Shown here piece by piece: positions 40,865-54,118 of a stretch of 64,000 nt of DNA. A program made the position numbers and the translations under genes. Under the pieces are notes generated by a model. It was not told the DNA's origin and ran no database searches. It saw only the letters and a program-made list of their open reading frames with translations. Numbering within the stretch: the stretch's first letter is position 1; each line of letters begins with the position of its first letter. Source of the DNA: Ideonella oryzae (GTDB taxonomy: Bacteria > Pseudomonadota > Gammaproteobacteria > Burkholderiales > Burkholderiaceae_C); NCBI RefSeq assembly GCF_024055665.1, contig NZ_JAMXMC010000004.1, positions 248,001 through 312,000 of the forward strand. The letters are read 5' to 3'.

Positions 40865-41899
40865 TTACTTGACGGTCACCGTCTTGCCGGCGCCGTCCTT
40901 GATGCCGGCCCATTCCTTGCGGATCAGGCCCTTGACCGCGTCAGGCATCGGCACGTAGTCCAGGTCGGCGGCCATCTTGTCGCCGTTGGCGTAGGACCAG
41001 TCGAAGAACTTCAGCGCGGCCGCGGCCTGCTCGGGCTTGCCCTGCACCTTGTGCATCAGGATGAACGTGGCGCCGGAAATCGGCCACGACTCCTTGCCCG
41101 GCTGTTCGGTCAGCACCTGGTAGAAGGACTTGTCCCAGGCAGCGCCCGCAGCGGCGGCCTTGAAGGTCATGTCATCCGGCTGAACATACTGGCCGTCCTT
41201 GTTCTTCAGGGCGGCGTGGGTCATCTTGTTCTGCTTGGCGTAGGCGTACTCGACGTAGCCGATCGAGTTCTGCAGGCGCAGCACGTAGGACGACACACCT
41301 TCGTTGCCCTTGCCACCGACACCCGCCGGCCAGTTCACGGCAGTGCCGTCACCCACTTTTTCCTTCCACTCCGGGCTGACCTTGGACAGGTAGTTGGTGA
41401 ACAGGAAGCTGGTGCCGGAACCATCGGCACGGTGCACCACGGCAATCTGGGCGTCCGGCAGCTTCACACCGGCGTTCAGGCCGGCGATGGCGGGGTCATT
41501 CCACTTGGTGACCTTGCCCAGGAAGATCTCGGCCAGCACGGTGCCGGTCAGCTTCAGCTGACCCGGCTTGAGGCCGGCGATATTGACGACCGGCACCACA
41601 CCGCCCATCACGGTCGGGAACTGCAGCAGGCCGTCCTTGGCCAGGTCCTCGTCCTTCAGCGGCATGTCGGAAGCGCCAAAGTCGACCGTCTTGGCCTTGA
41701 TCTGCTTGATGCCGGCGCCGGAGCCCACCGACTGGTAGTTGATGCGCGCGCCGGTGGCCTTGTTGTAGGCATCCGCCCACTTGGCGTACACCGGGGCCGG
41801 GAAGGAGGCACCAGCACCCGTCACGTCCTGGGCCGAAGCGGCGGTTGCCACCACCAGCGCGGCACCCGCCAGGGTGAAGCGAACGAAAGAAGAAACCAT
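40865..41899 (-). CDS. pstS: Phosphate-binding periplasmic protein
   Basis: Periplasmic receptor of the Pst importer, 344 residues. The signal peptide ([21 protein letters not shown]) ends before [20 protein letters not shown]. Phosphate-binding motifs visible are [26 protein letters not shown] and the [12 protein letters not shown] loop. It is first in the operon, as expected for the most abundant component, and lies behind a Pho box and a TACAGT -10. Confidence 0.96.
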   Translation of the reverse strand: MVSSFVRFTLAGAALVVATAASAQDVTGAGASFPAPVYAKWADAYNKATGARINYQSVGSGAGIKQIKAKTVDFGASDMPLKDEDLAKDGLLQFPTVMGGVVPVVNIAGLKPGQLKLTGTVLAEIFLGKVTKWNDPAIAGLNAGVKLPDAQIAVVHRADGSGTSFLFTNYLSKVSPEWKEKVGDGTAVNWPAGVGGKGNEGVSSYVLRLQNSIGYVEYAYAKQNKMTHAALKNKDGQYVQPDDMTFKAAAAGAAWDKSFYQVLTEQPGKESWPISGATFILMHKVQGKPEQAAAALKFFDWSYANGDKMAADLDYVPMPDAVKGLIRKEWAGIKDGAGKTVTVK

Positions 41900-41949
41900 G
41901 AGACAGACCTTTCGTCAGTGAAGCCGGAGGCATCCCCGGCCATGCGTGC

Positions 41950-41983
41950 ACTGTAGAAAGGCTTTGTGACATGTTCGTGACGC
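41950..41983 (-). promoter_or_regulatory. Pho box and -10 of the pst-pho operon
   Basis: On the minus strand GCGTCAC-N4-ATGTCAC (41966-41983) is a direct repeat with the 11-base period of PhoB sites. It is followed after ten bases by TACAGT (41950-41955), the layout of PhoB-activated promoters that lack a -35. It lies 50-85 bases before the pstS ATG. Match to the enterobacterial consensus is partial. Confidence 0.6.
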
Positions 41984-42061
41984 GTGACAACCAGGCCCTT
42001 GGCGCCACGAATCCGTCACAAAACTGTCAAAATAGCAGAAATTCTCTTTCGGAACAGCAAC

Positions 42062-43405
42062 TTAGGCATCACCACGTGCTGCGGCCGCCAAGGCTTCGGC
42101 AGCCTTGCGGGCCTGTGACTCCTCCCGGGCCTCGACCATGACACGCAGCACCGGCTCGGTCCCGGAGGCCCGGATCAACACCCGCCCCTGCCGCCCCAGG
42201 TCCGCCGTGACCTGCCGGGTGAGGTCGGCCAGGCGGATGTTCTGCCGCCAATCCTCGCCGTCCTTCAGCCGGACGTTGATCATCACCTGCGGGTAGAGCT
42301 TCACGCCCTCCAGCAAGGCCTGCAGGCTGCGCCCGCTGTGCTGGACGGCCTGCAGCACCTGCAGGGCGCTGACGATGCCGTCACCCGTGCTGTGCCGGTC
42401 CAGAGCCAGCAGATGGCCGGAGCTTTCCCCGCCCAGCAACCAGCGGCGGGCGGCCAGTTCCTCCAGCACGTAGCGGTCACCCACCTTGGCGCGCACCAGT
42501 TCGATGCCCTGATCAGCCAGGGCGACCTCGACCGCCATGTTGGTCATCAGCGTCCCGACCACGCCCGGCACAGCCTCACCCTGGGCCTTGCGGTCCATGG
42601 CCATCACATAGAGCAGTTCGTCGCCGTTGTAGAGCCGGCCCTCGCGGTCGACCAGTTGCAGGCGGTCGGCATCGCCATCCAGCGCCACGCCGTAATCGGC
42701 GCCCTGCTCCTTCACCGCAGCCACCAGAGCCGCCGGCGACGTGGCTCCGACGCCTGCGTTGATGTTCATGCCATTGGGCGCCACACCGATCGACGTGACT
42801 TCGCCGCCCAGCTCGTGGAACACCGCCGGTGCGACCTGGTAGGCCGCACCGTGCGCGGCGTCGACCACGAACTTCAGGCCCTTGAGATTGAGCTCGCCGC
42901 TGACCGTGCTCTTGCAGAACTCGACATAGCGCCCCTGCGCATCGTCCAGACGCCGTGCCCGCCCCAGGCGCGCCGAATCCACCCAGGCCGGCGGCTCCTC
43001 CAGAGCCCGCTCCACGGCCTCTTCCCAGGCGTCGGGCAGCTTCTCACCCTTGGCGCTGAAGAACTTGATGCCATTGTCGGGAAAGGCGTTGTGCGAGGCG
43101 CTGATCACCACCCCCAGGTCCAGACGCAGGGCCCGGGTGAGGTAGGCCACCCCCGGCGTGGGCAGCGGCCCGGTCAGCAGCACGTTCACGCCAGCCGAGG
43201 CAAAGCCGGCCTCTAGCGCCGACTCCAGCATGTAGCCCGAGATCCGCGTGTCCTTGCCGATCAGCACCGTGGGGCGCCGCCCGCTGGCCACACGCTGCAA
43301 CACCTGCCCCACGGCATGCCCCAGTCGAAGCGCGAAATCGGGGGTGATCGGGAACTGGCCCACGGTGCCGCGGATGCCATCGGTGCCGAAATACTGTCGT
43401 GCCAT
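42062..43405 (-). CDS. glmM: Phosphoglucosamine mutase
   Basis: Converts glucosamine 6-phosphate to glucosamine 1-phosphate for UDP-GlcNAc, hence peptidoglycan and LPS. The 447 residues have the start [15 protein letters not shown], the phosphoserine loop [17 protein letters not shown] (Ser near residue 103), the metal loop DGDADRLQ and the C-terminal [18 protein letters not shown] at 43405 fits the family; a GTG at 43450, overlapping folP, would add 15 unconserved residues. It is next to folP, as in the conserved ftsH-folP-glmM order. Confidence 0.96.
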   Translation of the reverse strand: MARQYFGTDGIRGTVGQFPITPDFALRLGHAVGQVLQRVASGRRPTVLIGKDTRISGYMLESALEAGFASAGVNVLLTGPLPTPGVAYLTRALRLDLGVVISASHNAFPDNGIKFFSAKGEKLPDAWEEAVERALEEPPAWVDSARLGRARRLDDAQGRYVEFCKSTVSGELNLKGLKFVVDAAHGAAYQVAPAVFHELGGEVTSIGVAPNGMNINAGVGATSPAALVAAVKEQGADYGVALDGDADRLQLVDREGRLYNGDELLYVMAMDRKAQGEAVPGVVGTLMTNMAVEVALADQGIELVRAKVGDRYVLEELAARRWLLGGESSGHLLALDRHSTGDGIVSALQVLQAVQHSGRSLQALLEGVKLYPQVMINVRLKDGEDWRQNIRLADLTRQVTADLGRQGRVLIRASGTEPVLRVMVEAREESQARKAAEALAAAARGDA

Positions 43406-43437
43406 GTCAGATTCGTCGTTGTCGTTGTTCGAAGTGT

Positions 43438-44289
43438 TCAGTGCGAGCACACGCCTTCAAGGTCTGACAAGCCAGCGGCCTGCCAGACCTTGAGGGCATC
43501 GACCGTGGCCGCCACATCGTGCACCCGCACGATGCGGGCGCCCAGCGTGACGGCCGCCAGAGCCGCCGCCACGCTGGCCGCCTGGCGCTGGTCCACCGGG
43601 CGTCCCGTCAGCTGACCCAGGGTGCGCTTGCGCGACCACCCCACCAGCAGAGGCCGCCCCAAGGCCAGCAACTGCCGCTGCTGGCGCAGCAGGGTGATGT
43701 TGTGTTCGTCCGTCTTGCCGAAGCCATAGCCCGGATCCAGCACCACCCGCTCCGCGGCCACACCGGCCGCCACCAGTCCCCCCAGGCGCCGCGCCAGGTC
43801 GGCCTGCACCTCGGCGGTCACATCGGCATAGCGCGGTGCCTGCTGCATGGTGGTCGGCTCGCCCTGCCGGTGCATCAGGCAGACCCCGGCCTGCGGGTCC
43901 TGCCGGACAACATCCACGGCCCCAGGCCGGTCCAGCGAGCGCACATCGTTGATGATGTCCGCCCCGGCCGCCAACACCTCGTGCATCACCTCAGGCTGGC
44001 TGGTGTCCACAGAAACCGGCACGCCCAGGCCCGCAGCATGGCGAACCACCGGCAGCACCCGGCTCAACTCCTCCCGCCAATCAGGCGCCACCGAGCCAGG
44101 GCGTGTCGATTCCCCCCCGATGTCGAGGATGTCCACGCCCTCCGCCACCAAGGCATCGCAGCGCGCGCAGGCGTCCTCGGGCCGGAAGAACTGCCCCCCA
44201 TCGGAAAAGGAATCCGGCGTGGCGTTGACGATGCCCATCACATGAGGGCGGCTCAGATCGATGCGGAAACGGGCGGTCTGCCAGAACAT
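43438..44289 (-). CDS. folP: Dihydropteroate synthase
   Basis: Joins p-aminobenzoate to the pterin pyrophosphate in folate synthesis; target of sulfonamides. The 283-residue TIM barrel has both family signatures: [16 protein letters not shown] (17-32) and [14 protein letters not shown] (53-66). INDVRSLD and [10 protein letters not shown] with the substrate-site Lys follow. It lies between ftsH and glmM on the same strand. Confidence 0.96.
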   Translation of the reverse strand: MFWQTARFRIDLSRPHVMGIVNATPDSFSDGGQFFRPEDACARCDALVAEGVDILDIGGESTRPGSVAPDWREELSRVLPVVRHAAGLGVPVSVDTSQPEVMHEVLAAGADIINDVRSLDRPGAVDVVRQDPQAGVCLMHRQGEPTTMQQAPRYADVTAEVQADLARRLGGLVAAGVAAERVVLDPGYGFGKTDEHNITLLRQQRQLLALGRPLLVGWSRKRTLGQLTGRPVDQRQAASVAAALAAVTLGARIVRVHDVAATVDALKVWQAAGLSDLEGVCSH

Positions 44290-44306
44290 GGCGGTTCAGA
44301 AACAGG

Positions 44307-44330
44307 CAACGGGGCCCGTAGGCCCCGTTG
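44307..44330 (-). terminator. Strong hairpin between ftsH and folP
   Basis: CAACGGGGCC (44307-44316) and GGCCCCGTTG (44321-44330) form a perfect ten-base stem with a four-base loop, 19 bases after the ftsH stop. The following T run on the minus strand is short (TTT after CCTG). It may be a partial terminator or processing site between ftsH and folP-glmM. Confidence 0.5.
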
Positions 44331-44349
44331 AAGGTGGAGGAAGTCCGCC

Positions 44350-46254
44350 TCAGGCGGCGGCAGGCGCACCGTCGGTGTTGACCGGCGGCGTCGGGCCGCT
44401 GCCCGACTTGCTGTTGCTCGAGGTCCAGTCCTTGGGCGGGCGCGGGGGCTTGCCGGACATGATGTCCTCGATCTGCTCGGCGTCGATGGTCTCCCAGTCC
44501 AGCAGGGCCTTGGCCATGGCGTGCATCTTGTCCTGGTTGTCCTCGATCAGCTTGCGGGCGGCGGCGTACTGCTCATCGATGATCCGGCGGATCACCGAAT
44601 CCACCTTGCGCATCGTCTCCTCGGACATGCTGGTGGTCTTGGTCACCGAACGGCCCAGGAAAACCTCGCCCTCGTTCTCTGCGTAGACCATGGGGCCGAG
44701 TTCATCGGTCATGCCGTAGCGGGTGACCATGTCGCGTGCAATTGCCGTGGCGCGCTCGAAGTCGTTGCTGGCACCGGTGGTCATCTGATGCATGAAGACC
44801 TCCTCGGCGATGCGGCCACCAAACAGCACGGAGATGGTCGAGAGCATGCGCTCTTTGTCCATGCTGTAGCGGTCGCCTTCGGGCAGCTGCATCGTCACGC
44901 CCAGGGCACGGCCACGGGGAATGACCGTGACCTTGTGCACCGGGTCGGTCTTGGGGAGCAGACGCGCCACCAGAGCGTGGCCAGCCTCGTGGTAGGCGGT
45001 GTTGCGGCGCTCGTCCTCGGGCATGACCATGGACTTGCGCTCGGGGCCCATCATGATCTTGTCCTTGGCCTTCTCGAAGTCGACCATCTCGACCACCCGG
45101 CCATTGCGGCGGGCGGCGAACAGGGCGGCTTCATTGACCAGGTTGGCCAAATCGGCACCGGAGAAGCCCGGCGTACCACGGGCCAGGATGTCGGCCCGGA
45201 TGTCCTGGCCGACCGGCACCTTGCGCATGTGCACATTCAGGATCTGCTCACGGCCGCGCACGTCCGGCAGGGTCACATAGACCTGGCGGTCGAAGCGGCC
45301 CGGGCGCAGCAGCGCGGGGTCGAGGATGTCCGGCCGGTTGGTGGCCGCCATCACGATCACGCCCAGGTTGGTCTCGAAGCCGTCCATCTCGACCAGCATC
45401 TGGTTGAGGGTCTGCTCGCGCTCGTCGTTGCCACCGCCCAGGCCGGCCCCACGGTGACGGCCGACGGCGTCGATCTCATCGACGAAGATGATGCAGGGCG
45501 CGCTCTTCTTGGCCTGTTCGAACATGTCGCGCACGCGGGCCGCACCCACGCCGACGAACATTTCCACGAAGTCGGAGCCGGAGATGCTGAAGAACGGCAC
45601 CTTGGCTTCGCCGGCGATGGCCTTGGCCAGCAGCGTCTTGCCGGTGCCCGGAGGGCCCACCAGCAGCACGCCACGCGGAATGCGGCCGCCCAGCTTCTGG
45701 AACTTCTGCGGATCCTTCAGGAAGTCGACCAGTTCCTTGACCTCTTCCTTGGCCTCGTCGCAGCCGGCCACGTCAGCGAAGGTGGTCGAGTTGTTGGCCT
45801 CGTCCAGCATGCGGGCCTTGGACTTGCCGAAGCTGAAGGCCCCGCCCTTGCCGCCGCCCTGCATCTGGCGCATGAAGTAGATCCAGACGCCAATCAGCAG
45901 CAGCATCGGGCCCCAGGAAACCAGCAGGCTGGTCAGCAGCGAGGGCTCTTCGCGCGGGCGCACATCGAACTTGACGCCGTTGTTGATCAGGTCACCGGTC
46001 AGACCGCGGTCCAGCAGGGTGCCGGTGGTCCGGATCTTGTTACCGTCGGTGGTCGTGGCGGTGATGTCGATGCTGCCCATCCCATCCTGGATGGTCACAC
46101 TCTTGATGTTCTTGTCACGGACTTCCTGCAGGAATTCCGAGTAGCCGACCTGCTGCCCCTGCACGGAGACGCGGTCGAACTGCTTGAACACGGTGAAAAG
46201 CACCAGGGCGATCACCAACCAGACGGCGATCTTGGAAATCCATTGATTGTTCAC
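44350..46254 (-). CDS. ftsH: ATP-dependent zinc metalloprotease FtsH
   Basis: Inner-membrane AAA+ protease for quality control and regulated proteolysis, including LpxC in E. coli. The 634 residues contain membrane helices at about 8-24 and 106-127 around a periplasmic domain, Walker A GPPGTGKT (200-207), Walker [12 protein letters not shown], a second region of homology, and zinc-site HEAGH near residue 425. The C-terminus is Ser/Gly/Pro-rich. Translation starts at GTG 46254, backed by AAGGAG five bases upstream. Confidence 0.97.
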   Translation of the reverse strand: MNNQWISKIAVWLVIALVLFTVFKQFDRVSVQGQQVGYSEFLQEVRDKNIKSVTIQDGMGSIDITATTTDGNKIRTTGTLLDRGLTGDLINNGVKFDVRPREEPSLLTSLLVSWGPMLLLIGVWIYFMRQMQGGGKGGAFSFGKSKARMLDEANNSTTFADVAGCDEAKEEVKELVDFLKDPQKFQKLGGRIPRGVLLVGPPGTGKTLLAKAIAGEAKVPFFSISGSDFVEMFVGVGAARVRDMFEQAKKSAPCIIFVDEIDAVGRHRGAGLGGGNDEREQTLNQMLVEMDGFETNLGVIVMAATNRPDILDPALLRPGRFDRQVYVTLPDVRGREQILNVHMRKVPVGQDIRADILARGTPGFSGADLANLVNEAALFAARRNGRVVEMVDFEKAKDKIMMGPERKSMVMPEDERRNTAYHEAGHALVARLLPKTDPVHKVTVIPRGRALGVTMQLPEGDRYSMDKERMLSTISVLFGGRIAEEVFMHQMTTGASNDFERATAIARDMVTRYGMTDELGPMVYAENEGEVFLGRSVTKTTSMSEETMRKVDSVIRRIIDEQYAAARKLIEDNQDKMHAMAKALLDWETIDAEQIEDIMSGKPPRPPKDWTSSNSKSGSGPTPPVNTDGAPAAA

Positions 46255-46409
46255 CGCGGCTCCTTCAGAAGATCCATTGCACGCTGCCGCCCGTCATGTC
46301 GTCCGGCACGGTTCTCTCACCGTAGATGGGGTCGATTCTAGTCCGTTCAAGAGGCCCACCCTCTTGACCAAGAGGCATCCTCCGTGCTTATTCGACAGAG
46401 CAAAACCTC

Positions 46410-47084
46410 TCAAGCGCGTTTCAGACCCATTCCGACCAGAAAGGTTTCTGACGATTTGTCCCGCGAGGACTTGGGCTTGTGGACCTTGACCACCCTGAAA
46501 GCCTGCCGGAACAACTGAACCAAGGCATCGTAACCTGCCCCGTGAAACACCTTCGCCACCAGGGCTCCATCCGGGCGCAGATGCTGACTGGAAAAGTCGA
46601 CCGCCAGCTCAACGAGATGCTCGATGCGGGCCGCGTCGGCGCTGGCAATGCCCGACAGATTGGGCGCCATGTCCGAAACCACCAGGTCGACCGGGCGACC
46701 CGCCAGGGCCTCCTCCAGCTGCTTCAGCACGCTGTCTTCGCGGAAGTCGCCCTGGATGAAGGTCACCCCCTCGATCGGCTCGAAGTCCAGCAGGTCCAAC
46801 GCGATGATCGTGCCGTCCAGCTCCCCTACTGCCGCGCCGCCGACGCCGGCCTGCTTGGGCGCGAAACGGCGACGCAGGTATTGGCTCCAGGCCCCTGGCG
46901 CGGCCCCCAGGTCCACCACCACCTGACCTGGCCGCACCAGATGGAAAGCCTCATCCAGCTCCTTGAGCTTGTAGGCGGCACGGGCCCGGAACCCTTCTTT
47001 CTGCGCCATGCGCACATAGGGATCCGTGACGTGGTCGTGCAGCCAAGCCTTGTTGACCTTCTTGCTCTTGGTTTGTGTCTTCAT
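46410..47084 (-). CDS. rlmE: 23S rRNA 2'-O-ribose U2552 methyltransferase
   Basis: RrmJ/FtsJ methyltransferase acting on the large ribosomal subunit. The 224-residue protein has the N-terminal [27 protein letters not shown] (K of the K-D-K-E tetrad), the SAM motif [15 protein letters not shown], the catalytic Asp in [10 protein letters not shown], and LVAKVFHG. A Gly/Ala insert ([12 protein letters not shown]) near residue 85 is longer than in E. coli. It is co-directional with ftsH, as in E. coli. The ATG is only 20 bases from the divergent yhbY ATG. Confidence 0.95.
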   Translation of the reverse strand: MKTQTKSKKVNKAWLHDHVTDPYVRMAQKEGFRARAAYKLKELDEAFHLVRPGQVVVDLGAAPGAWSQYLRRRFAPKQAGVGGAAVGELDGTIIALDLLDFEPIEGVTFIQGDFREDSVLKQLEEALAGRPVDLVVSDMAPNLSGIASADAARIEHLVELAVDFSSQHLRPDGALVAKVFHGAGYDALVQLFRQAFRVVKVHKPKSSRDKSSETFLVGMGLKRA

Positions 47085-47092
47085 GTTGAAGG

Positions 47093-47099
47093 GATAATA
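47093..47099. promoter_or_regulatory. Shared divergent -10 of yhbY and rlmE
   Basis: The sequence GGGATAATAC lies in the 20-base gap between the two ATGs. It reads as GATAAT (47093-47098) toward yhbY and as TATTAT (47099-47094) toward rlmE. Both transcripts would start within a few bases of their start codons. The -35 regions are weak and lie inside the opposite gene. Confidence 0.5.
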
Positions 47100-47104
47100 C
47101 GAAC

Positions 47105-47584
47105 ATGCCTGCGATTCAACTGACGCCCGCGGACCGCAAGGAAAAGCGCGGCGAAGCCCACCACCTCGACCCGGTCGTCATGATCGGTGCCGACGGACTC
47201 ACCCCCGCCATCGTCAAGGAGACCAATGCCGCCCTGAAGGCCCATGGCCTGATCAAGGTGCGGGTCTTCTCCGACGATCGCACGGCCCGCGAAGCCATGC
47301 TGGCCCAACTGGCCGACGAACTCAATGCCGCCCCCGTGCAGCACATCGGCAAGCTGCTGGTGCTCTGGCGGCCCCTGCCAGCCAAGCAGACGGCGGAACG
47401 CGAGGACCGGATGCCCGGACCCCGCACCGTCAAGCTGGTGAGCTTCCCGAAGAATGGCACCGGCCGCCCGACCATCAAGAAGGTGCAGGTATTCGGCAAC
47501 GAGCGCGTGACTGCGGGTGGCACCATCAAGCGGGTCAAGAAGCGCACCGTCAGCAGCAAGAAGCGCGCACAAAGCCAGGACTGA
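47105..47584 (+). CDS. yhbY: YhbY family (CRM domain) ribosome-associated RNA-binding protein
   Basis: CRM-domain protein associated with pre-50S ribosomal particles. The N-terminal 95 residues match Yhb[21 protein letters not shown], the [12 protein letters not shown] loop (GxxG-like), and [13 protein letters not shown]. The C-terminal extension of about 60 residues is basic and Lys/Thr/Arg-rich ([13 protein letters not shown]) and is absent from the 97-residue E. coli protein; it probably adds RNA affinity. ATG 47105 is well supported by homology. It is divergent from rlmE and ends at a terminator. Confidence 0.93.
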   Translation: MPAIQLTPADRKEKRGEAHHLDPVVMIGADGLTPAIVKETNAALKAHGLIKVRVFSDDRTAREAMLAQLADELNAAPVQHIGKLLVLWRPLPAKQTAEREDRMPGPRTVKLVSFPKNGTGRPTIKKVQVFGNERVTAGGTIKRVKKRTVSSKKRAQSQD

Positions 47585-47602
47585 CCTGGATCGAGAATCA
47601 CC

Positions 47603-47625
47603 AAGGGGCCGGTTGGCCCCTTTTT
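47603..47625 (+). terminator. Intrinsic terminator of yhbY
   Basis: AAGGGGCC (47603-47610) pairs with GGCCCCTT (47615-47622) around a GGTT loop and is followed by more T (TTTTT in 47621-47625). Confidence 0.85.
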
Positions 47626-47636
47626 CTTTCCAGGCT

Positions 47637-48095
47637 TCAGCTTCGGGATGCCACCACCGGCCCGACACGCCAGGCCAACACCAGCACCAGCACGATCTTC
47701 AGCCCGAACAGACTGAAGCTCAGCCCATGCAGCTGACCGAAGCTCAGCGCCCCCTGCTGGCCCTGCCGGGCCAGTTCCATCATGGGCTGCAGCACGTAGT
47801 AACCCAGCACCGTGCAGACCAGAGTGCCCAGCGCCAGCCCCATGTCCAGGCTGAACTGGCTGCCCTGCCCCCACACCGCACGGGCCAGGGCACTGCGCCG
47901 GGCCGCCAGCAGCAGCGCCATGCCCAGCAGCAGGCTCAGCGGCGCCTCGCGGGCAAAGATGTGGCCCACCACCTGGCCCGCAGCCGCCTTGTCCAGCACG
48001 GCGAAGGGCGCCGGGGTGGCCAGACCGGCCACGCACAGCAGCACGCCCGCCCACAGAGCCGGCAGCAGCGCCATGATGCGGGCGACCGGCGTCAC
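47637..48095 (-). CDS. DUF4149 family membrane protein
   Basis: A 152-residue inner-membrane protein with four hydrophobic segments (about 5-25, 43-60, 75-95, 128-146). The Pro/Ala-rich [21 protein letters not shown] and [20 protein letters not shown] regions resemble DUF4149 (TMEM205-like) proteins that often follow greA in Betaproteobacteria. The start is taken as GTG 48095, overlapping the greA stop in GTGA; ATG at 48074 is an alternative. Function unknown. Confidence 0.82.
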   Translation of the reverse strand: MTPVARIMALLPALWAGVLLCVAGLATPAPFAVLDKAAAGQVVGHIFAREAPLSLLLGMALLLAARRSALARAVWGQGSQFSLDMGLALGTLVCTVLGYYVLQPMMELARQGQQGALSFGQLHGLSFSLFGLKIVLVLVLAWRVGPVVASRS

Positions 48096-48568
48096 AGGTA
48101 GCGCACCCCAACGACCTCGTAATGGCGCACGCCACCCGGGGCATGGACTTCGGCCACGTCGCCAGCCTCCTTGCCGATCAGGGCCCGCGCGATCGGCGAG
48201 CTGATGGAGATGAGGCCCAACTTGAGGTCCGCCTCGTCGTCTCCGACGATCTGGTAGGTCACCGCGGCCCCGGAATCCTCGTCCTCGAGGTCGACAGTAG
48301 AGCCAAACACGACCCGGCCACCCGCGTCCAACGACGAGGGGTCGATGACCTGGGCCGCCGCCAGCTTGCCTTCGATCTCGAGGATGCGTCCCTCGATGAA
48401 GCCTTGCTTGTCCTTGGCGGCCTCGTACTCGGCGTTCTCGGACAGATCGCCTTGCGCACGGGCTTCGGCAATGGCCTGGATCACGGCCTGGCGCTCGACG
48501 GTCTTGAGCCGCTGAAGCTCTTCCTTGAGCTTCTCCGCACCGCGCTTGGTCAGGGGAATGGTAGCCAT
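48092..48568 (-). CDS. greA: Transcription elongation factor GreA
   Basis: Rescues backtracked RNA polymerase by stimulating transcript cleavage. It has 158 residues, the exact family length. The N-terminal coiled coil ends in the acidic tip [21 protein letters not shown], which carries the conserved D/E residues near 41-44. The C-terminal FKBP-like domain has [20 protein letters not shown] lies seven bases before ATG 48568. It is fourth in the carA-leuE-carB-greA-DUF4149 run. Confidence 0.96.
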   Translation of the reverse strand: MATIPLTKRGAEKLKEELQRLKTVERQAVIQAIAEARAQGDLSENAEYEAAKDKQGFIEGRILEIEGKLAAAQVIDPSSLDAGGRVVFGSTVDLEDEDSGAAVTYQIVGDDEADLKLGLISISSPIARALIGKEAGDVAEVHAPGGVRHYEVVGVRYL

Positions 48569-48660
48569 CCTGGCACTCCTTGGCAGACAAAACGAATCCG
48601 CCGCGGCGCGGGCCAGAGGCGACGCGCGAGCGGCGGATTGCTGAGATGAAATTCTAGAAC

Positions 48661-48689
48661 ACAAGCCGCCCGGATCCGGGCGGGTTTGT
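48661..48689 (-). terminator. Palindrome after carB
   Basis: CCGCCCGGATCCGGGCGG (48666-48683) is a perfect 18-base palindrome flanked by ACAA and TTTGT, 17 bases after the carB stop. It gives a very stable RNA hairpin, but no T run follows on the minus strand, so termination would be partial. Confidence 0.45.
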
Positions 48690-48700
48690 CACAGGCCGGA

Positions 48701-51961
<3,261 letters not shown>

Positions 51962-51984
51962 GGCTTGTCAGGTCGGGTCGGGCC

Positions 51985-52614
51985 TCAACCGAGGCTGGCG
52001 GTGGCGAGCTTGGCGCCAAAGCCGAGGAACAGGGTGCCCACGCTGCCGCGGGTGAGGCTGGCGACGCGGCGATGCGAACGGAAGGCTGCCGCCAGGCGGG
52101 CACCGACCAGGATGAGCGCCGTCAGGTAGAGGACGCTGAAGAATTGCAGGATCACGCCCAGCGCCAGAAAGGTCAGGGCTTGGTGCGGGTAGGCGGGATC
52201 GACGAACTGCAGGAAGAAGGACAGGTAGAACAGGATGGCCTTGGGGTTGAGCAGGCTGATGACCAAGGCACGGCTGAATGGATGGTCAGGCTGATCGGCC
52301 TCGCCCGCCTGTTCCGCCTTCGGCCGCAGCGCGGAAACCAGCAACTGCAGCCCGATCCAGCACAGGTAGGCAGCACCGACCGACTTGATGACCCAGAACA
52401 GCGCGGGCGCCGCCTTGAGCAAGGTGGCGGCCCCGGCGATGGTCAGGCCCATCAGCACCCAATCGCCCAGGAACACGCCCGCCGCCCCCGCAGCCCCTGC
52501 CCGCACACCCCGCCGCGTCGCCACGGACAGCACGTAGAGGGAGTTGGGGCCCGGCAGCAGGATGATGAAGATCACGCCGAGCACGTAGGTCAGGGGGTCG
52601 GTGATGCCGAACAT
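51985..52614 (-). CDS. leuE: LysE/RhtB family amino-acid exporter, LeuE-like
   Basis: A 209-residue membrane protein with six hydrophobic segments. The LysE-family start FIILLPGPNSLYVLSVATRRG and the conserved SLLNPKAILFYLSFFLQFVD match E. coli LeuE closely in layout. LeuE exports leucine and related amino acids; the true substrate here is unknown. ATG at 52614 gives the family N-terminus; the frame extends nine more residues. It lies between carA and carB on the same strand, an order seen in other Betaproteobacteria. Confidence 0.85.
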   Translation of the reverse strand: MFGITDPLTYVLGVIFIILLPGPNSLYVLSVATRRGVRAGAAGAAGVFLGDWVLMGLTIAGAATLLKAAPALFWVIKSVGAAYLCWIGLQLLVSALRPKAEQAGEADQPDHPFSRALVISLLNPKAILFYLSFFLQFVDPAYPHQALTFLALGVILQFFSVLYLTALILVGARLAAAFRSHRRVASLTRGSVGTLFLGFGAKLATASLG

Positions 52615-52665
52615 GGTTGTCTGTCTGTCCTTGCCTCCCACACCGAGGCGCGGGAGGCACTGTCC

Positions 52666-53838
52666 TCAGGAAGCCTTCTGCTCCATCAGACCGATGAAGC
52701 GGTCGAACAGGTAGCCGATGTCGTGCGGCCCCGGCGACGCCTCCGGGTGGCCCTGGAAGCAGAAAGCGGGCTTGTCGGTGCGGGCCAGGCCCTGCAGCGT
52801 GCCGTCGAACAGGCTCACATGGGTGGGGCGCAGGTTCGCGGGCAGCGTGTCAGCGTCCACCGCGAAGCCGTGGTTCTGGCTGGTGATCGACACGCGACCG
52901 CTGTCCAGGTCCTTGACCGGGTGGTTGGCGCCGTGGTGGCCGAACTTCATCTTGAAGGTCTTGGCCCCGGAGGCCAGTGCCATGATCTGGTGGCCCAGGC
53001 AGATGCCGAAGGTGGGCACGCCAGACTCGATCAGTTCGCGGGCCGCGGCGATGGCGTAGTCGCAGGGCTGGGGATCGCCGGGGCCGTTGGACAGGAAGAC
53101 GCCGTCGGGTTGGTGCTTGAGCACCTCGGCGGCCGGCGTCTGGGCCGGCACCACGGTGACGCGGCAGCCGCGCTCGGCCAGCATGCGCAGGATGTTGCGC
53201 TTGACGCCGAAGTCGTAGGCAACCACATGGAAGCGCGGCTGGGTCTGGGTCCCGTAGCCGGGCTTGCCATCCTCCCCCACCAGGCGCCATTCGGTCTCGG
53301 TCCACTCGAACGGTGCGGCCGCGCTGACAACCTTGGCCAGATCCTGACCGGCCATGCTGGGCGCGGCCTTGGCCCGGGCGATGGCCTCGTCGATGTCAGC
53401 CTGGGAGACCGCGTGACCGGCCGCAAAGGTCATGATGCAGCCGTTCTGGGCACCGTTGGTGCGCAGCACGCGGGTCAGACGGCGGGTGTCGATGTCGGCG
53501 ATGGCCACCGTGCCCTCAGCGGCCAGGTACTCCGGCAGCGAGCGCGTGGCGCGGAAGTTGGACAGTCGGACCGGAAGGTCCTTGATGATCAGGCCAGCGG
53601 CATGGACTTTGGGCGCCTCGATATCCTCGTCGTTGACGCCGTAGTTGCCGATGTGCGGATACGTGAGGGTCACGATCTGCCGGCAGTAGCTCGGGTCGGT
53701 GAGAATTTCCTGGTAGCCGGTGATGGCGGTGTTGAACACCACCTCACCCACTGTGTGACCGGCTGCGCCGATCGAGGTGCCGGAAAAGACCGTGCCGTCT
53801 GCGAGTGCAAGGATTGCGGGGGGCAGGACGGGCAGCAA
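52666..53838 (-). CDS. carA: Carbamoyl-phosphate synthase small subunit
   Basis: Glutamine amidotransferase subunit that supplies ammonia to CarB. The 390 residues have an N-terminal CarA domain ([15 protein letters not shown]) and a C-terminal class I GATase with the nucleophile Cys in [10 protein letters not shown] (about residue 278) and the His/Glu pair in [12 protein letters not shown] chose TTG at 53838. It gives the family N-terminus and has GGAG seven bases upstream, while the upstream ATGs add unconserved sequence. A TACAAT -10 lies 150 bases upstream. Confidence 0.94.
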   Translation of the reverse strand: MLPVLPPAILALADGTVFSGTSIGAAGHTVGEVVFNTAITGYQEILTDPSYCRQIVTLTYPHIGNYGVNDEDIEAPKVHAAGLIIKDLPVRLSNFRATRSLPEYLAAEGTVAIADIDTRRLTRVLRTNGAQNGCIMTFAAGHAVSQADIDEAIARAKAAPSMAGQDLAKVVSAAAPFEWTETEWRLVGEDGKPGYGTQTQPRFHVVAYDFGVKRNILRMLAERGCRVTVVPAQTPAAEVLKHQPDGVFLSNGPGDPQPCDYAIAAARELIESGVPTFGICLGHQIMALASGAKTFKMKFGHHGANHPVKDLDSGRVSITSQNHGFAVDADTLPANLRPTHVSLFDGTLQGLARTDKPAFCFQGHPEASPGPHDIGYLFDRFIGLMEQKAS

Positions 53839-53988
53839 GGGAACACTCCGGTTTTCGCGCACCCAGCCCGTGACCTGAACCGCACTGCGAGCCATCCAGG
53901 GGACTGGAGGGCACGGGTGCCGGGCTCGGCGAGGACAGATCGGAAACGGAGTTTCGCTGGGTGGCTTTGTTTTAGGGTAAACCTGTCT

Positions 53989-53994
53989 ATTGTA
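53989..53994 (-). promoter_or_regulatory. Candidate -10 of the carA operon
   Basis: TACAAT on the minus strand (53994-53989) lies 150 bases before the carA TTG, in a short AT-richer patch. No good -35 is seen. The leader between it and carA shows no recognisable regulatory fold. Confidence 0.45.
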
Positions 53995-54050
53995 GCCCAT
54001 CCCCCTCATTCAGGGGAGGAAGCCACCTCCCGCCGCCTGGAATCGGGCGC

Positions 54051-54075
54051 AAAAAAGGCGCGGGAAGCCCGCGCC
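54051..54075 (-). terminator. Intrinsic terminator of the protease gene
   Basis: On the minus strand GGCGCGGG (54075-54068) and CCCGCGCC (54064-54057) form a perfect eight-base stem with a three-base loop, followed by six T (54056-54051). Confidence 0.88.
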
Positions 54076-54085
54076 TGGTCTGGCC

Positions 54086-54108
54086 ACCTGCCGCGTGAAG
54101 CGGCAGGT
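54086..54108 (-). other. Second hairpin after the protease gene
   Basis: ACCTGCCGC (54086-54094) pairs perfectly with GCGGCAGGT (54100-54108) around a five-base loop, between the protease stop and its terminator. It probably stabilises the 3' end. Confidence 0.5.
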
Positions 54109-54118
54109 CGGGCCCGGA

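Noticed and set aside
43406-43450. Longer glmM starting at GTG 43450
   Set aside because: It adds 15 unconserved Asn/Asp-rich residues overlapping folP; the ATG at 43405 gives the family N-terminus.
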